Assembly: GCF_026013605.1 (NCBI RefSeq)
Contig: NZ_JAPDPJ010000012.1
Span: forward strand, 1 to 64,000
Direction: 5' to 3'
Length of the DNA: 64,000 bases
Source: Plebeiibacterium sediminum
Lineage (GTDB): Bacteria > Bacteroidota > Bacteroidia > Bacteroidales > Marinilabiliaceae
This document shows positions 56,426-64,000 of the stretch, one piece after another. The translations under genes were made by a program, and so were the position numbers. The notes under the pieces are model-generated. The model was not told the origin of the DNA, made no database searches, and saw only the letters and a program-made list of their open reading frames with translations. Positions within the stretch are counted from its first letter, which is position 1, and each line of letters opens with the position of its first letter.

Positions 56426-56428
56426 TTA
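56241..56428. repeat. 41-bp tandem repeat with internal palindromes, four and a half units
   Basis: Units begin at 56241, 56282, 56323, 56364 and 56405 (partial), an exact 41-base period. Each full unit has GC(G/A)(G/A)CAAGCTTTCCA, a 5-base centre and TGGAA, i.e. a TTTCCA-N5-TGGAAA inverted repeat, then a GCCGATTACA-type tail. The last unit runs into the 3' end of the PI-PLC-like gene, so the array sits directly downstream of that gene's stop codon. Confidence 0.85.
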
Positions 56429-57499
56429 AAGCAATGGATTCAACCTTTCTTTTGATGAATCAGGGAAGCTGATATGATAATCATTACCCAACCTTGCATC
56501 AGGCAAATAATAATCAGTGGTGATTACCTGTGCCCCACTTTCTTTGGCGGCTTCAAATCTGCTGTAATCATTGTTTCTTGCTTCTTTGGTATCAGCATCA
56601 GCCCTGGTTCGAACCATATATCCTTGTTTTACAAGTGCCTGAATAGAATCTTTGTAAGCTACCGGATCGTTAATAATAAAAAAGGAAGTATATGATTGAT
56701 TGGGTTCCGACTTTACAAACATAGCCCTGCCCGCTAACGATTCATGATCTTTTAAATAGATCTCTCTCTTTGTTCCTCCCTCATCGAGTACAAATAAAAA
56801 TTTACCCTTTACACGATCCAATTCCGGCCAACCTTGTTTTAACACAGCCTCCTTTAAACTTGAATACTTCCCTCTTACATCATCTGGTGTAATCAACTTG
56901 TCAGCCGTTAAATAGTCAAACAACTCTTTATCCAGTAAGTTAAAAGCGGTATCGCTAAAAGCCAATAAGGGAATAAATCCTTCTGCCGGAAAATTACTGG
57001 CCTTTGCATTTACGGTAATCACAACTGGTGTGTGATCAGGATGCTCATCCGACCATTTTTTCAGTTCCAAAAGCGCACTCTTAAAGGTGTAGTTCCATGT
57101 TCTGAAATCCAGATCAGGAATATGCATCACTTTAAATCCCGGAGCACTCATTTCATTTAAGGTGTCGTAAGGCAATGGCTCTATTTGATGTGCCTTTAAT
57201 TGTTCATTGGCCCAGGGGTGTTGATATCTTCCTCCTTCGGGATCGTAAACAACGTCCACCTCCACGTTTCTTAGTCCCATTTCCAACTGTTGACTTAACG
57301 AAATATGGCTATAATCCAGTGTCTTTGCTATAGCTGAATCTTTTTCTGCAATCAGTTTCATTACTTCAGGCTGAATTGTTCTCTTGTAACTATTATGACT
57401 CCCGATTACCTGAATTTGGTTAAGCTTAAGCACTTGTTTTTGACTACAACTTGCAGATATCAGCGCGAGTAGAAATAGCGTATATTTTATATGGTTCAT
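56426..57499 (-). CDS. PI-PLC-C1-like phosphodiesterase lipoprotein
   Basis: A 357-residue lipoprotein with lipobox ISASC (Cys18). The mature protein begins with QIQVIGSHNSYKR, where His35 is the predicted catalytic His. It continues with LSQQLEMGLRNVEVDVVYDPEG (metal-binding EVD), FKVMHIPDLDF and VITVNAKAS. These are features of the calcium-dependent PI-PLC-C1 group of the PLC-like phosphodiesterase superfamily. It would cleave a phosphodiester, possibly of phosphoinositides or related compounds, at the cell surface or in the periplasm. It is flanked by a 41-bp tandem repeat at its 3' end and a 161-bp heptamer array at its 5' end. The next gene upstream is another phosphodiesterase-type enzyme. 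Confidence 0.85.
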   Translation of the reverse strand: MNHIKYTLFLLALISASCSQKQVLKLNQIQVIGSHNSYKRTIQPEVMKLIAEKDSAIAKTLDYSHISLSQQLEMGLRNVEVDVVYDPEGGRYQHPWANEQLKAHQIEPLPYDTLNEMSAPGFKVMHIPDLDFRTWNYTFKSALLELKKWSDEHPDHTPVVITVNAKASNFPAEGFIPLLAFSDTAFNLLDKELFDYLTADKLITPDDVRGKYSSLKEAVLKQGWPELDRVKGKFLFVLDEGGTKREIYLKDHESLAGRAMFVKSEPNQSYTSFFIINDPVAYKDSIQALVKQGYMVRTRADADTKEARNNDYSRFEAAKESGAQVITTDYYLPDARLGNDYHISFPDSSKERLNPLL

Positions 57500-57510
57500 G
57501 TTTTAAAAAA

Positions 57511-57671
57511 TAGATAAGAGATAAGAGATAATAGACAGTAGGCAGTAAGCAGTAAGCAGTAGGCAGTAGACAGTAGGCAGTAAGCAGTAGACTACTAACT
57601 ATTGACTGCCGACTATAGACTATAGACTGTTGACTGTTGACTGTAGACTGTAGACTGTTGACTACCAACTT
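57511..57671. repeat. 7-bp phased array, 23 units, filling the PI-PLC/EEP intergenic space
   Basis: Twenty-three heptamers in perfect phase (e.g. TAGGCAG, TAAGCAG, TAGACAG, then TAGACTG, TTGACTG) run from 57511 to 57671, reaching the stop codon of the EEP gene at one end and stopping 11 bases from the PI-PLC start at the other. Units change type midway (xxxxCAG to xxxACTG) while phase is kept. Read through on the minus strand they give a low-complexity open frame, which is not considered a gene. Confidence 0.85.
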
Positions 57672-58590
57672 ATTTACTCAACCGCAAAACAACCTTTACA
57701 GGAAAGTGATCGGATGGTAATCGGGATTCATATTTTGTCAGTGAAACTTCTTTTGGGAAATTATCATTGGGCTGAGGTTTGCTATCGGCAGTTATTGTTC
57801 TGTAGGTATCCGTTAAAATACCATAGCGCTCCACCGTAAATTCAGGACTAACAAACACATGATCTATTCTGCTATCTGTTTTCTGATTCGTTTTAAATCC
57901 GTTGAAGGTTCCATTTAAAGCATAACAAACTTTTGCCGCCTTATAAGAATCCTTCAGTAACGAAGATCCTTCAAGTATGGCGTAATTCGGACTATTTTGA
58001 TCCACATTAAAATCTCCGGTTAAAATAACCGGCTTATCTGAACACATTTCTGTAATCTTATTTAATACCTGCTTTGCACTATTCTTGCGCGCCTCCACTC
58101 CTACATGATCCATGTGCAGATTAAAAAAGTAAAACTCAAACCCGGTTTCTTTGTCGCTCAATGAGGCCCATGTACAAATGCGTGGCAATGCAGCATCCCA
58201 ACCTTTATTGGGTTTGTCTGTAATATCCGAAAGCCAGAAATGACCTGATTGTGAAACTTTAAATTTCTCTTTCTGATAAAATATTGGCGCATACTCACCT
58301 TCTGTTTTACCATCGTCGCGCCCAACACCTACATAATCATATCCGGGCAGTCCGGCCAACATATCCTGCAATTGATCGTGCAATACTTCCTGTGCACCAA
58401 ACACCTGAAAATTATTAAAGCGAATTAAATCACAAACCACCGGACATCTTTGCTGCCATCCATTTCCTTCTATGGAATCTTCTGAGTTATGATAGCGAAC
58501 ATTAAAAGAGGCAACAGTTATTTGCTCTGCTTGCTGCCTACAATTTGTAAACAATACAATGATTAGAACGATAATAAAAGTGTGTTTCAT
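57670..58590 (-). CDS. Endonuclease/exonuclease/phosphatase-family lipoprotein
   Basis: A 306-residue lipoprotein using the start at 58590: leader MKHTFIIVLIIVLFTNC with Cys17. An in-frame Met 7 codons upstream is rejected. The EEP fold motifs are in order: ASFNVRYHN, FGAQEV (metal Glu), FFNLHMDHVG, LTGDFNVDQNSP and a final LPSDHFPVK (catalytic Asp-His). EEP members include DNases, sphingomyelinases and inositol-phosphate 5-phosphatases; surface lipoproteins of this kind in Bacteroidota often go with phosphate or nucleic-acid scavenging. Substrate not known. It lies between two heptamer arrays and upstream of the PI-PLC-like gene on the same strand. Confidence 0.88.
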   Translation of the reverse strand: MKHTFIIVLIIVLFTNCRQQAEQITVASFNVRYHNSEDSIEGNGWQQRCPVVCDLIRFNNFQVFGAQEVLHDQLQDMLAGLPGYDYVGVGRDDGKTEGEYAPIFYQKEKFKVSQSGHFWLSDITDKPNKGWDAALPRICTWASLSDKETGFEFYFFNLHMDHVGVEARKNSAKQVLNKITEMCSDKPVILTGDFNVDQNSPNYAILEGSSLLKDSYKAAKVCYALNGTFNGFKTNQKTDSRIDHVFVSPEFTVERYGILTDTYRTITADSKPQPNDNFPKEVSLTKYESRLPSDHFPVKVVLRLSK

Positions 58591-58601
58591 ATTTATTTTA
58601 A

Positions 58602-58650
58602 TAATAGACATTAGATGTTAGATAATAGATGATAGATTTTAGACTTTATA
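58602..58650. repeat. 7-bp phased array, 7 units
   Basis: TAATAGA, CATTAGA, TGTTAGA, TAATAGA, TGATAGA, TTTTAGA, CTTTATA follow one another in exact phase just upstream of the EEP start codon. Six of the seven units end in TAGA. Confidence 0.7.
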
Positions 58651-58975
58651 TATTACAGAAAAGCTTTACAATCTTCTTAATTTCTGATTTTGGAATGTAA
58701 AACAAATACAATTCTACAAATAATCAAATTATAGGATAAACAAATCACCCAAACCAACTCTTCCTCATTATGATTAATATTTCAGATAGCAATAATTTAT
58801 TAAATTCCTTATAATTATTCATTAATCATTTAATAAATTACTAATTACCCTACCTATACCCCTCTCTATAATCCATATACAATAGCGAAATATGCAAATA
58901 CCCCGCCAGTACCCCTCAATATTATATAAAGATTTCAATTTATTTAAACTTTGGTAATATTAATTAAACATTCAT

Positions 58976-58989
58976 ACCGACTAGTCGGT
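58976..58989. promoter_or_regulatory. Perfect 14-bp palindrome (operator candidate) in the endonuclease promoter
   Basis: ACCGACTAGTCGGT is a perfect palindrome ending one base before the -7 box at 58991. Its size and position (over the -33/spacer region) suit a repressor of the TetR type, and ACCGACTAGTCGGT-like sites seem familiar from Bacteroidota TetR-controlled promoters (recollection). No tetR-like gene is in the window. Confidence 0.6.
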
Positions 58990-58990
58990 C

Positions 58991-58998
58991 TATATTTG
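58991..58998 (+). promoter_or_regulatory. Candidate -7 box for the endonuclease I gene
   Basis: TATATTTG matches TAnnTTTG and lies 25 bases before the ATG at 59024, giving a very short leader. The palindrome at 58976-58989 occupies the place where a -33 element would be. Confidence 0.55.
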
Positions 58999-59023
58999 TG
59001 TAAAATTTCTTAACATAAATAAT

Positions 59024-60979
59024 ATGAATAAACATTTACTCTTTTTAGCATTGCTATGTCTTTTAAGTATCAATTTGCTAAACGCACAAATCGTAATCAA
59101 CGAGGTGGATTCTGACACTCCAAGTACTGACATGGAAGAATTCATTGAACTAAAGACAAGCACTCCCAATATGTCATTAACCGGCTATGTGGTGGTTTTA
59201 TATAATGGTTCCAATGACGCCAGTTACGATGCCATTGATCTGGATGGATATACCAGTGATATCAACGGTATCTTTGTGATAGGTACAACTGGTGTAACTC
59301 CAAGTCCTGATTTACTATTTTCAAGCAGCTCAAATGCAATTCAAAACGGTGCTGATGCCGTTGCAATTTATTCCGGACATGCATCTGAGTTCCCCAATGG
59401 AACGGCTGTTACCAGCACCAACTTAATCGATGCTATCGTATACGATACTAATGATAGTGATGATGCCGGACTACTTGCTGGTTTGGGTCAAACCACACAA
59501 TACAACGAAGGCGAAAACGGAAATAAAGATACGGAATCTTTACAACGCCAATCCAACGGAACTTTTATTGCTGCAACACCAACTACCGGTTTATTAAACG
59601 ATGGCTCAGGAGAAACTGCTACCACAATTACGATCTCAACAGACGCAGATGTGTATATGGAAGGTAGTACAATAAACGTTACTTTTACTTCATCCGAAGC
59701 AGTGTCTGAAGACCTGACTATAAACTTTACTTTAGATAACGATCCTTTCACCTCTGCTGATTATTCAGGTACTTTATCTGTAACAATATTAAATGGTAAC
59801 ACTTCTGCCAGCACCAGCATTACAATCATTGACGATTCTGAGAATGAAGACATTGAAACTGCAGTAATTTCTATTGTAAACCTAGATACAAACTACGAAG
59901 CCTATAATGACAATTACTCCATTACCATCAATGATAATGATTATACAACAAGTAATTATGGTACTCCGGTGAATCCAACTTATGGTTATGTGCTATCAAC
60001 TGCACCTGATGAGTATTATTCAAGCATTGACGGCTTAAAAGGAGCAGCTTTAAAAACAGCTATTACAACCCTTATTTCAACAAATGTACACGCTCAAACA
60101 TACGGAGATGTATGGACTATTTTAAAAGAGGCCGATGAAAACCCTGAAAACAATAACGAGGTTTGGCTTATTTATACAGAACAAGGAAGATCAAAATCGT
60201 TACAACAAGGTTCTGGATCGGGAGTTGGACGATGGAACAGAGAACATATCTATGCCCAATCCAGAGGTGGTTTTAAAGATGGAACTTCAACCAGATCAGA
60301 TGGTAAAGATGTTTACATGGAGTCAAGTTCTTCTGATTTAAACCATGCTCACGGAGATGCTTTCCACCTTAGAGCATCTGATTCTTCAGAAAACAGCAGC
60401 CGTTCAAATGAAGATTATGGCGAAGATACCGGTGAATATAACGGACCGGATGGTAATGCAGGAAGCTGGAAAGGTGATGTGGCCAGAAGCTTGTTTTACA
60501 TGGCTTTAAGATATGATGACTTAAGCCTTGCCACTGGTAATCCTTCCAATTCTACAGTTGGAGAATTGGGTGATTTAAATTACCTGTTAACCTGGGATAA
60601 AGAGGACAAGCCTGATGACTTTGAAATGCACAGAAACAATGTAATTTACACCTGGCAAAACAACCGTAATCCGTTTATCGATCTACCAGACCTTGTAGAC
60701 TATGTTTATGGTGATAAACAAGACCAGCCCTACAACGTTTCAACAGATGTAGCTGATATGCATGTAAGTAAAGTTGCCATTTACCCTAACCCTGCAAGCG
60801 ATCAAATTAACCTTACTGATCTTAAATCTGGTGACAAAGTAGATATTTATTCCATCACCGGAGCTATTGTAGCCTCGCAGTTGTATAATAACGATGCAAT
60901 AAACATATCATCTTTAAAAGATGGCTTTTACTTTATTAAAGTGAATAACATATTCTATGGTAAATTTTTGAAGAAATAG
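59024..60979 (+). CDS. Secreted endonuclease I with lamin-tail-like, Calx-beta-like and T9SS domains
   Basis: A 651-residue secreted nuclease. After a signal peptide ending LLNAQ comes a lamin-tail-like domain (about 22-190, IVINEVDSDTPSTDMEEFIELK). A Calx-beta-like domain follows (about 195-305, SSEAVSEDLTINFTLDNDPF). The endonuclease I domain (about 315-570) has WNREHIYAQS with catalytic His408 and DLNHAHGDAFHLRASD. A T9SS type A sorting domain ends it (AIYPNPASDQINL to GFYFIKVNNIFYGKFLKK). Endonuclease I degrades DNA and sometimes RNA, giving nucleotides that phosphatases can strip for phosphate, so it fits the neighbouring phosphodiesterase genes. A strong palindrome in its promoter implies tight control. 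The array of domains is typical of Bacteroidota extracellular nucleases. Confidence 0.9.
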   Translation: MNKHLLFLALLCLLSINLLNAQIVINEVDSDTPSTDMEEFIELKTSTPNMSLTGYVVVLYNGSNDASYDAIDLDGYTSDINGIFVIGTTGVTPSPDLLFSSSSNAIQNGADAVAIYSGHASEFPNGTAVTSTNLIDAIVYDTNDSDDAGLLAGLGQTTQYNEGENGNKDTESLQRQSNGTFIAATPTTGLLNDGSGETATTITISTDADVYMEGSTINVTFTSSEAVSEDLTINFTLDNDPFTSADYSGTLSVTILNGNTSASTSITIIDDSENEDIETAVISIVNLDTNYEAYNDNYSITINDNDYTTSNYGTPVNPTYGYVLSTAPDEYYSSIDGLKGAALKTAITTLISTNVHAQTYGDVWTILKEADENPENNNEVWLIYTEQGRSKSLQQGSGSGVGRWNREHIYAQSRGGFKDGTSTRSDGKDVYMESSSSDLNHAHGDAFHLRASDSSENSSRSNEDYGEDTGEYNGPDGNAGSWKGDVARSLFYMALRYDDLSLATGNPSNSTVGELGDLNYLLTWDKEDKPDDFEMHRNNVIYTWQNNRNPFIDLPDLVDYVYGDKQDQPYNVSTDVADMHVSKVAIYPNPASDQINLTDLKSGDKVDIYSITGAIVASQLYNNDAINISSLKDGFYFIKVNNIFYGKFLKK

Positions 60980-61035
60980 ATCCTGGTTACGATCAGAAAT
61001 ATTTCAGGAGCATAACATCATTGCTATTACATAAA

Positions 61036-61073
61036 ACAAACGCCTGTGAAACTGCATTTCACAGGCGTTTTTC
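61036..61073. terminator. Bidirectional rho-independent terminator
   Basis: A perfect 14-bp stem (61038-61051 with 61057-61070) with a 5-base loop lies between convergent genes. It is followed by UUUUUCUU on the plus strand and GUUUGUUUUAU on the minus strand, so it can end both the endonuclease and the hybrid-kinase transcripts. Confidence 0.88.
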
Positions 61074-61181
61074 TTGTAAGGTACTGATTAATATCAAATA
61101 AAATCTGATTTATTCAACGATATTACAGTCGTTATAGTCTTTTAAATATCATACAAATCAATACTTCATATTTTTTGCTTA

Positions 61182-63722
61182 CTATGATTTTTTCAATTCT
61201 TTTAAAACATTATTTATCAATTCGGTAAACACCAACAAGTTGTTTATAATATATTCAATATCAAACACCTCATAGGCATTTAGCAATCCATTACCAAATA
61301 TTACAAATTGGTCTATATTAAAGTCTTCACCTACACTAATATTCCTTAAAGCAAAAGATTTAATATCGTCCATTGCTTGCCGTTCTTTCAGCTTTTCATG
61401 TTCCTGTTGAATCTGTTCCAGTTCTGCTAATAATTGCTTTTCTTTTTCTGATGACAATTCATATTTTATCAAAGGTTCATTTGTAATTAATTGAGAATTA
61501 GTTTCCCGATTTAATGGTGCATGTGGCAGATATTTAATCAGTTCATTAATTAACACTTCTTCCTTAATTGGTTTGGTTATAAAGGCCGAAAAAATAGAAA
61601 GTTCCTCTTTACTATACTTATTTTTTATTGCAGAAGCTGTATATGCAAATATAGGAACACCAGCATATTTTTTTAATTGATTGATATCTCTTGCCAACTC
61701 CAGTCCGCTCATCTCTGGCATTTGTATATCTGTAATAATCAAATCAATATCCTTTTCTTTCAGTTTCTGTAGCGCCTTTTTGCCATTTGAACAGGTAACA
61801 ATCTGTAAATGCCTTACTTCCAGCATATCCTTAAGCAACTGCCTGTTATCTTTAATATCGTCAACTACAAGAACTCGTGATCCTTTAAAATCAACGTTTT
61901 CAAATATTTTATTACTCTGGCTTACTTTAATTACAGCATTATTACTACAGGTAATTGAAGGAAAATCAATCATAAAATCCGATCCTTTGCCAAGTTCACT
62001 TTCAACAGAAAGCTTTCCTCCCATTAATTCAATCAAATTTTTAGTAATAGTGAGCCCTAATCCTGTACCACCATATTTACGGATATCTTGCCCATCAACC
62101 TGATGAAATGAATCAAATATTTTTTTTCTGTTCTTTTTGTCAATCCCTATCCCCGAATCTGAAACAACAATTTGTATACTATAAGTTGACCCGTTTAAAG
62201 GTTTTGCCTTAACCTTCAATTTTACATATCCTTCATGAGTAAACTTTATGGCATTACTAATTAAATTAGTTAGTGCCTGCTGCAAACGCAGTTCATCAGC
62301 TACAACATGAATTGGAACATTATCATCAACATCAATTTTAAATTCAAGATTTTTTGTTCTTAATTTATAATTGAAAATTGTTTTCATTTCTTCAACAAGA
62401 TTCCTTATGGAAACATACCCTGTATCCAATTCCATTTTCCCAGCTTCAATTTTTGCCAGGTCAAGAATATCATCTATCAATGAAAGCAATAATTTACTAT
62501 TGGTATTTATATATGTAAGGTATTTTCGTTGTGTTTCATCACTGATCAATTTAGTCAGTATACTAACGTAACCAAAAATACTATTCATTGGAGTACGAAT
62601 TTCGTGACTCATATTAGACAGAAATTCAGATTTTGATCTGTTGGCTGTAATAGCACTTTCCTTAGCTTCAATTAACTGTTGCTTTAATTTAATCTCTTCA
62701 TTAATATCTGAAAATATTCCTATTACTTTATTGACTTTATTATCCTGTATTAAGGCTGCAGCATATACCTTAATCCAAATATATGCTCCATCTTTATTTT
62801 TAATTCGATGAATATGTTCATACTGATCTTTTTCTCTTGTCAGTAAGCTTCGATGATCTTCAATAATCTTATTTTTATCCTCCGGATGAATAATATTATC
62901 CCAATCCATCATTGAAATTTCTTTACCTTTATCAATACCTAAAATATCATAACCAACCGATGAAAAATACTTTGTATTATTTACATGATCAATAATCCAA
63001 TAAGCTAAACTATTCTTCTCCAATGCCAGTTTTAATAAATGTTCATTTTCTGCAAGCTTTTTTAAAGACCTTTTCAGTGCCTTTGTCTTTATATGTAACG
63101 CACGATCATTTTTTCTTATTCTTAACGATGCTGGAATGATAACAATAAGAAACATGGAGAAAAGCAGAAGATATAGTTTAATAACCAACCACCTGTTTTC
63201 ATCAATAATGCTATAAGAGATATCCTCTGAAGATGTTTGAAAAAGTTCAGTTGCCAGATGTAGATAATTCAGAATTTCATTGGAGTCTTTTATAATCTTA
63301 TTTCCCAATAGAGAATTGTCTTCTACATTTAAATAATTTCTTATATCGCTAATAAAAGTTCTTACTCTATGATCGAGATTTATAGGTTCTTTATAATAAT
63401 AACTCATCAAAGTATCCTGCACCAAACCGGTTACTAAGAATTTATGATTACTTTGAAATTCATCAACCAGTTCTTTAACTTCACTATAATTTGGATTTGA
63501 CTGATCTTTTTGCTTTAAAATGATCAATGCTATTCGCTGCGAAAGCATACGCTGCTTTCCGGCAATATTGATGTATCTCGCAAATTGTTTTTGTGAATTA
63601 AAAATCTGATTTTGATGTTTTGTTTCTAATCTTATACCAACAGCGAGTGAAATAATTAAAATCACAAAACTAATGAGTACAATAATATGATTTGGAATGC
63701 TTTGTAGTTGTTTTTCAATCAT
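61182..63722 (-). CDS. Hybrid histidine kinase with PilJ-type input, PAS and receiver domains
   Basis: An 846-residue membrane protein. TM1 is at about 13-30. A periplasmic helical domain follows with NIAGKQRMLSQRIALIIL, a motif of PilJ/NarX-type four-helix sensor domains. TM2 is at about 180-200, then a coiled coil and a PAS domain (about 235-345, ending in a PAC-like GIFSDINEEIKLK). HisKA has His373 in [11 protein letters not shown], and the ATPase shows GTGLGLTIT. The receiver has Asp665 in IITDIQMPEMSG, and a helical tail of about 100 residues has no evident Hpt motif. No DNA-binding domain is present, so an Hpt or response regulator partner elsewhere is expected. Ligand unknown; NarX-type motifs bind nitrate in enterobacteria, but that cannot be inferred here. 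Confidence 0.9.
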   Translation of the reverse strand: MIEKQLQSIPNHIIVLISFVILIISLAVGIRLETKHQNQIFNSQKQFARYINIAGKQRMLSQRIALIILKQKDQSNPNYSEVKELVDEFQSNHKFLVTGLVQDTLMSYYYKEPINLDHRVRTFISDIRNYLNVEDNSLLGNKIIKDSNEILNYLHLATELFQTSSEDISYSIIDENRWLVIKLYLLLFSMFLIVIIPASLRIRKNDRALHIKTKALKRSLKKLAENEHLLKLALEKNSLAYWIIDHVNNTKYFSSVGYDILGIDKGKEISMMDWDNIIHPEDKNKIIEDHRSLLTREKDQYEHIHRIKNKDGAYIWIKVYAAALIQDNKVNKVIGIFSDINEEIKLKQQLIEAKESAITANRSKSEFLSNMSHEIRTPMNSIFGYVSILTKLISDETQRKYLTYINTNSKLLLSLIDDILDLAKIEAGKMELDTGYVSIRNLVEEMKTIFNYKLRTKNLEFKIDVDDNVPIHVVADELRLQQALTNLISNAIKFTHEGYVKLKVKAKPLNGSTYSIQIVVSDSGIGIDKKNRKKIFDSFHQVDGQDIRKYGGTGLGLTITKNLIELMGGKLSVESELGKGSDFMIDFPSITCSNNAVIKVSQSNKIFENVDFKGSRVLVVDDIKDNRQLLKDMLEVRHLQIVTCSNGKKALQKLKEKDIDLIITDIQMPEMSGLELARDINQLKKYAGVPIFAYTASAIKNKYSKEELSIFSAFITKPIKEEVLINELIKYLPHAPLNRETNSQLITNEPLIKYELSSEKEKQLLAELEQIQQEHEKLKERQAMDDIKSFALRNISVGEDFNIDQFVIFGNGLLNAYEVFDIEYIINNLLVFTELINNVLKELKKS

Positions 63723-64000
63723 AAACAGCTAGGTTAAGTTTTTTTGATTTTTACAATTTTAGTTACATAAAATCCATTTTAATACTTTCAAGGTAAAAAA
63801 ATTTAAATACGTAAACAAACTTTATAGTTATGATTATTAACAACTTAACACCAACCCTTATTCTCAATTACATAACACCTTTAATAACAAACATTTAAAT
63901 AACTAGTTATCTGCTATTAAAAAAACTATTAAAAACAACTGAATTATTATTATTCAGCTAAAAGTTAATCCTCATTTTTATTTATACCAAGTGTAATTCT
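63723..64000. other. AT-rich region upstream of the hybrid kinase
   Basis: 278 bases to the window edge. No gene, clear promoter box or repeat was seen. Confidence 0.4.

Larger units (their letters stand above)
58591..59023. other. Divergent intergenic region between EEP and endonuclease I genes
   Basis: 433 bases holding a heptamer array (58602-58650), AT-rich DNA without a gene, and a plus-strand promoter for the endonuclease gene with a 14-bp palindrome at its -33 region (58976-58998). Confidence 0.55.

Noticed and set aside
56241-56428. CRISPR array
   Set aside because: The 41-base units are contiguous and similar throughout, with no unique spacers and no cas genes nearby.
56051-56455. 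134-codon plus-strand open frame
   Set aside because: It is read through a heptamer array and a 41-bp tandem repeat; its protein is repeat-derived and overlaps the real PI-PLC-like gene on the other strand.
57444-57668. 74-codon minus-strand open frame rich in S/Q/L/Y repeats
   Set aside because: Product of the 7-bp phased array, not a gene.

Overview
The window is AT-rich chromosomal DNA from a member of the Bacteroidota. The evidence is two SusC/SusD pairs, two hybrid two-component (HTCS) regulators, type IX secretion (T9SS) C-terminal sorting domains, many Bacteroidota-style lipoprotein signal peptides, promoter-like TAnnTTTG boxes and little use of Shine-Dalgarno sites. Environmental, possibly marine or sediment, Bacteroidales/Marinilabiliales-type bacteria fit, but no rRNA or housekeeping marker is present to place it. 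No tRNA, rRNA, transposase, integrase or CRISPR array was seen.

Region A (1-34.7 kb) is a large polysaccharide utilization locus. On the minus strand run a GH43 arabinanase-like lipoprotein, SusC, SusD and a SusE-like lipoprotein, ending at a terminator near 9.65 kb. These are followed by a DUF4965-family lipoprotein, a GH31 and a GH38 alpha-mannosidase, ending at a terminator near 0.76 kb, and then by the N-terminus of a GH125 exo-alpha-mannosidase cut by the window edge. HTCS-1 (18.2-22.2 kb) lies between this arm and a divergent plus-strand operon: GH31, GH43, GH31 and an outer-membrane barrel protein. The two plus-strand GH31 enzymes are tandem paralogues fused to SusE/F-like modules. A GH51 arabinofuranosidase closes the region. 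The mix of alpha-mannosidases (GH38, GH125), arabinan-type enzymes (GH43 x2, GH51) and three GH31 enzymes suggests a mixed alpha-mannose/arabinose-containing glycan; the exact substrate is inference.

Region B (34.9-52.1 kb) opens with a small bacteriohemerythrin. It continues with a SusC/SusD pair whose downstream genes are all phosphoesterases: a GDPD/PLC-like diesterase, a PhoA-type alkaline phosphatase and a calcineurin-like phosphoesterase with a PA14 domain. HTCS-2 sits directly upstream, and an HTCS-like sensor kinase lacking receiver and DNA-binding domains is divergent from HTCS-2. This looks like a SusCD locus for scavenging organic phosphate rather than sugar.

Region C (52.2-55.8 kb) holds small accessory genes: a SUKH/SMI1-KNR4-like protein, a short orphan, a zinc-ribbon membrane protein, a DUF3806-like lipoprotein and another lipoprotein. 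Region D (56-64 kb) returns to phosphoester chemistry, with a PI-PLC-C1-like lipoprotein, an endonuclease/exonuclease/phosphatase lipoprotein and a secreted endonuclease I with a T9SS tail, and then a hybrid histidine kinase. Region D is unusually rich in intergenic repeats: three arrays phased at exactly 7 bp, a 41-bp tandem repeat carrying palindromes, and a perfect 14-bp palindrome in the promoter of the secreted nuclease.
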